From Acidobacteriota bacterium (lineage in GTDB: Bacteria > Acidobacteriota > Vicinamibacteria > Vicinamibacterales > JAFNAJ01), in the NCBI GenBank assembly GCA_017860085.1, contig JAFNAJ010000087.1:1-9507 (forward strand): a stretch of 9,507 nucleotides of DNA, written 5' to 3'. Under the pieces are notes generated by a model. The model was not told where the DNA came from and searched no databases. It saw only the letters and a list, made by a program, of their open reading frames with translations. A program made the position numbers and the translations under genes. Of this stretch, positions 6,565 through 9,507 are shown piece after piece. Numbering within the stretch: position 1 is the first letter of the stretch; each line of letters opens with the position of its first letter.

Positions 6565-8768
6565 GGGTGCTCCTTACCTGACGCGCGAGGTGGATCCACC
6601 AAGCCCGCGAACCGCTGATACAGGTAAGAAGCCACCAGCAAGAGGACGCCCAGCGCGAACACGCTCAGGATGCGGTAGATGCGTTCCAGCCGGGCCAGGT
6701 CGACGACTGCGACCTTGGCGACGGTGTAGCCGAAGATGGCAATCCCGATGTAGCGAAGCGGCGCATAGCGCCTCACGAAACCCGCCACGATGAGCGCCAG
6801 CGCAAAGGCCGACCAGGCAATCGACAGTGTCGTCTGGCGTGCGAGGTCCGTGTCGGTCATGGCGCCAAAGCCGCGATCGACGCTCGCTTCCCAGGCGCGG
6901 ATGCCGAACGCCCGGTTGACCTCGACCGTGATGAGGAGCCAGGTCAGCAGGTTTGCGGCCGAGACGAGGGCCGCCACCTCGTGGCGACCGCCTGCTTCAA
7001 GGCTGGCGGCGTGCCGTCGATGCAGCCACGCGGCGCCGTAGAGCAGGATGACGAGGAAGACCATCAACCCGGCCCGCGGGTTCGCCACCAGGACGTAGTG
7101 GACCGGCGCAGGCTGCGAGACCAACCCGAACAGCTGCGCCAGTGCCCCGGCAAAGGCCGCGGCTCCCGCGACACGCAGCCACGTGCGGCCGACCGCGAGC
7201 CCGATCCAGGCCAGCGCGAAGCCCTCGGCGGCCCACGCGGCGATGAGCCAGGCGCCCTCGAACTCGACGGCCACCGCGACGGCGAGCAGCGCGAACGCGA
7301 GGGCCAGGAAGTGCAGGGCCCCTTCGGTGATCCTCTTCCATACGGCAGAGGCCATCACGGCGTGCGCAAGGGCCAGGAGCAGGGCGGCGCGGCCCTGCCA
7401 GGCGGCCGCGTGCGGGGCGAGCAGCGTGAGCAGCGCAATGCAGGCCCACGCGCCGTTGACGTGGAGCAGCCCCACCTCGAGCGGACGAAGGCGGCCGTAC
7501 CGGTCGGCCAGGTCGCGGAACGTGGCAGACAGGTGCAGCCCGTAGAGGCCGAAGAGGGCCGCGAGGCCGGGCAGCAGCCACTGAGCGCCGCGGTGCTGCA
7601 CGACCCAGGACAGGAACGGCGCGGCCACCGCCAGCCAGACGGCAGCGCGCACGGCCACGGCCTGCCACCGGTGCGCGGCGACGATGCCGAGACCGCTGAA
7701 CAGGAGGAGGTAGACGAGCGTCGCCAAGGGGCGCGGGTTGAGGATGACGAGCGACGCCGCATGGTAGATCACCGGGCCGGTGGCAAGGACGAGCGCGGCC
7801 ACCCGGGCCGTGAGCGCCGGCCCACGGAGCGTGCGCGCGAGGACGTACACGAACATCGCACAGTACAGAGTGATGAACAGCTCCGTCGTCAGCCACTTGC
7901 CCGGCGTGTAGAAGCGCGCGGCCCATGCGGCGACGGTGGCGCCCGTGAGCAGGAAGCTTGCGACGTTGAGGACGGGCCACTGCTGCCGCCGCGCGAGGAA
8001 CATCGTGGCAGCCACGAGCAACGCGACGTAGGTGAAGAGGAACAGCTGGGCGTCCCGGCCCGTGCTGACGAGGAACGGCGTGGCGTAGCCGCCGAGCACC
8101 GCCATAATCGCCAGCCCGAGCGCCGACTGCGTGGTGGCGAGCCACGCCGTCAACGTCGTCACGCCGAGCATGGAGGCGAACGCAGCGAGCGGGCCGATGA
8201 GCGCGTAGACGTTCAGTGCCGCGTAGATTGACAGGTACAGGATCGCCGAACCCGCGCCAGCCAGCATCTGCCCATACAACGCGTAGCCTCGCCTCGCGAA
8301 GTGCCGTCCCGCAGCGGCGAGCGTCAAGCCCGCGAGCGTGCCGATGACCACGCGCAACGTCGGCGTGACCCACGCGTTCTCGAACGCGTACTTCACGAAG
8401 AATGCAGCGGCCAGGAAGATCGCAACCACGCCGGCGTAGAGCAACCAGCGTCCGCCGATGCGTTCCTCGAGCGACGGGCCCTGTTCGTGGGTGCCAGCTG
8501 CGGGCGTGCCCGCCACGCGCGGTTGCTCGGGCGGCGGGGCCTGGATGACGACCGGGGGCGGACTCTCGAGACGAACGCCGCCGGTCTCGGGTGCGGGACC
8601 CGGCGGTGCCGCCTGACTACTGCCGGCTGCCAGCGCGGCGACGCGCTGCTCGAGTGCCCGCAGGCGATGCTCGGCGGACGTCGCCTTCGCCAACGCCACG
8701 AGCGGCACGACGATGACGATCGTGGCAACGGCGAGCAGTGCGAGTAGCGCGAGGGCGAGCGCGGTCAC
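6561..8768 (-). CDS. DUF2339 family multi-pass membrane protein (735 aa)
   Basis: An N-terminal hydrophobic segment (2-28) is followed by a short helix (32-47) and a Pro/Ala-rich linker (50-97). The remainder is a long run of membrane segments to about residue 718. DUF2339 hallmarks are IGGRWLLYAGVVAIFLAAAF (104-123), a conserved KYAFEN (126-131), YALYGQMLAGAGSAILYLSI (162-181) and VLGGYATPFLVSTG (224-237); the C-terminus also fits, with VAVVDLARLERIYRILSVF ahead of the last membrane segment. The family has no established biochemical role; it lies in the cytoplasmic membrane. The start is GTG at 8766-8768, which overlaps the upstream stop as GTGA. No other start codon lies near it in frame. 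A GAGGAGG ribosome-site candidate (8782-8788) is rather far away, at 13 bases, so coupling to the upstream gene may matter. Confidence 0.9.
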   Translation of the reverse strand: MTALALALLALLAVATIVIVVPLVALAKATSAEHRLRALEQRVAALAAGSSQAAPPGPAPETGGVRLESPPPVVIQAPPPEQPRVAGTPAAGTHEQGPSLEERIGGRWLLYAGVVAIFLAAAFFVKYAFENAWVTPTLRVVIGTLAGLTLAAAGRHFARRGYALYGQMLAGAGSAILYLSIYAALNVYALIGPLAAFASMLGVTTLTAWLATTQSALGLAIMAVLGGYATPFLVSTGRDAQLFLFTYVALLVAATMFLARRQQWPVLNVASFLLTGATVAAWAARFYTPGKWLTTELFITLYCAMFVYVLARTLRGPALTARVAALVLATGPVIYHAASLVILNPRPLATLVYLLLFSGLGIVAAHRWQAVAVRAAVWLAVAAPFLSWVVQHRGAQWLLPGLAALFGLYGLHLSATFRDLADRYGRLRPLEVGLLHVNGAWACIALLTLLAPHAAAWQGRAALLLALAHAVMASAVWKRITEGALHFLALAFALLAVAVAVEFEGAWLIAAWAAEGFALAWIGLAVGRTWLRVAGAAAFAGALAQLFGLVSQPAPVHYVLVANPRAGLMVFLVILLYGAAWLHRRHAASLEAGGRHEVAALVSAANLLTWLLITVEVNRAFGIRAWEASVDRGFGAMTDTDLARQTTLSIAWSAFALALIVAGFVRRYAPLRYIGIAIFGYTVAKVAVVDLARLERIYRILSVFALGVLLLVASYLYQRFAGLVDPPRASGKEHP
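6570..6575 (-). promoter_or_regulatory. Strong Shine-Dalgarno of the dehydratase gene
   Basis: AAGGAG on the minus strand lies five bases before the ATG at 6562-6564, inside the last codons of the DUF2339 gene. It fixes the dehydratase start and, with the ATGA overlap, suggests coupled or re-initiated translation. Confidence 0.75.
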
Positions 8769-9507
8769 GTGGTCCGGATGGCCTCCTCGGCCGGCGACAT
8801 CGCGCGTGGGGGGAGCGGGGCCGCGACGTACCCCGCGTGGGCCAGCTCAGCTTGGAAGAGGGCAGTCTGGGAGGCGTAGAACTGGAGTTTCACCCAGAGC
8901 CTGCCCAGCAGGTAGAGCTGGCCGACGGCGAGCCCTACCCAGATGCCGGGGCTCGAGGCGTCGGCGCCGGGCGCCAGGAGCCAGTAGAGCGAGAGGAGCA
9001 CCACGAATCCCGCCGCGTTCAGGGCGTAGAGCACGGAGACCCGCGTGGCGTGTCTGCGCACGAACCGTATCGACGCAGGAAGCGCGGCGATGGCGCTGTG
9101 GCGGTCCTCGACGACCAACCGGATCCGGGCGTAGTCGACGATGACGTTGATGATGAGCAGCAGCAGGACGAAGACGAGGGAGAGGACGAGCCACACGGCC
9201 AAGGCGGTGCGCTCGACCGACACGTCGCGCGTCAGCCACCCGTACAGGTCATCTAGCAACCAGCCACGCACGTACGCGAACAGCGCGCCGTAGGCGACGA
9301 GCGTCACGAGGCCCAGACGGATCAGCCGACCCACATTGGCACCGGCCGCCGAGAAGAAGCCGCGCATGCCAATCGCCCGATCGCGCGCGTAGCGATCGAG
9401 GATGCCACCGGCCAGGAAGGACCACAGCACCACCCACGCGCCGATCATGCCCCCGATCACGGTCGAGGATGGCCCGCCGTCGATGAGATCGCTGAGGTTC
9501 CTGAGCA
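8765..9507 (-). CDS. Uncharacterised multi-pass membrane protein, 5' end cut by window edge
   Basis: The frame stays open from the right edge to a TGA at 8765-8767, giving about 246 visible residues. A GTG at 9458-9460 could be read as a start, but the 15 codons before it are open and protein-like (LRNLSDLIDGGPSSTV), and the first membrane segment begins right at that GTG, so I think the gene starts beyond the window. About five membrane segments are visible: IGGMIGAWVVLWSFLAGGI, LGLVTLVAYGALFAYV, AVWLVLSLVFVLLLLIINVI, VLYALNAAGFVVLLSLYWLL and WVGLAVGQLYLLGRLWV. A basic loop with DYARIRLVVEDRHSAIAALP lies between the third and fourth. I do not recognise a named family. The 4-base overlap with the DUF2339 gene suggests the two are made together in the membrane. 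Confidence 0.8.
   Translation of the reverse strand, partial: LRNLSDLIDGGPSSTVIGGMIGAWVVLWSFLAGGILDRYARDRAIGMRGFFSAAGANVGRLIRLGLVTLVAYGALFAYVRGWLLDDLYGWLTRDVSVERTALAVWLVLSLVFVLLLLIINVIVDYARIRLVVEDRHSAIAALPASIRFVRRHATRVSVLYALNAAGFVVLLSLYWLLAPGADASSPGIWVGLAVGQLYLLGRLWVKLQFYASQTALFQAELAHAGYVAAPLPPRAMSPAEEAIRTT

Noticed and set aside
6981..8231. 416-codon plus-strand open frame opposite the DUF2339 gene
   Set aside because: Hydrophilic, Arg/Glu/Gly/Gln-rich translation antisense to a membrane protein with clear family motifs.

Overview
The window is GC-rich, tightly packed bacterial chromosome with no mobile element, CRISPR array, tRNA or rRNA visible. The base composition and the mix of families (nucleotide-translocase-type transporters fused to HEAT repeats, a DUF2339 membrane protein, an RpfG-like regulator) suggest an Acidobacteriota-type soil bacterium, possibly class Vicinamibacteria. 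That placement is inference from family memory, not a search result.

Left part (1-4476): two related transporter genes point away from each other across a 127-base intergenic region. The minus-strand gene runs off the left edge after 501 visible residues. The plus-strand gene is complete (947 residues). Both carry an N-terminal multi-pass domain of the ATP/ADP translocase (NTT) type. In the complete copy this is followed by about 480 residues of HEAT-type repeats and a short acidic tail. Their shared motifs show they are paralogues, but they differ at a charged position in the first membrane segment and in one cytoplasmic-type loop.

Right part (4449-9507): four minus-strand genes read leftward as a probable operon. 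In transcription order they are a partial uncharacterised membrane protein (cut by the right edge), a DUF2339 multi-pass membrane protein, a PLP-dependent threonine/serine dehydratase-like enzyme, and a response regulator with a c-di-GMP phosphodiesterase HD-GYP domain. The first three are joined by two 4-base stop/start overlaps (GTGA and ATGA). The fourth follows after 58 bases.

The two transcription units converge and overlap tail to tail by 28 bases (4449-4476). No clear terminator lies between them. Nothing shows that the transporter pair and the operon work together. The most unusual items are the divergent transporter paralogues and the mixed content of the operon; neither amounts to a proven new system.
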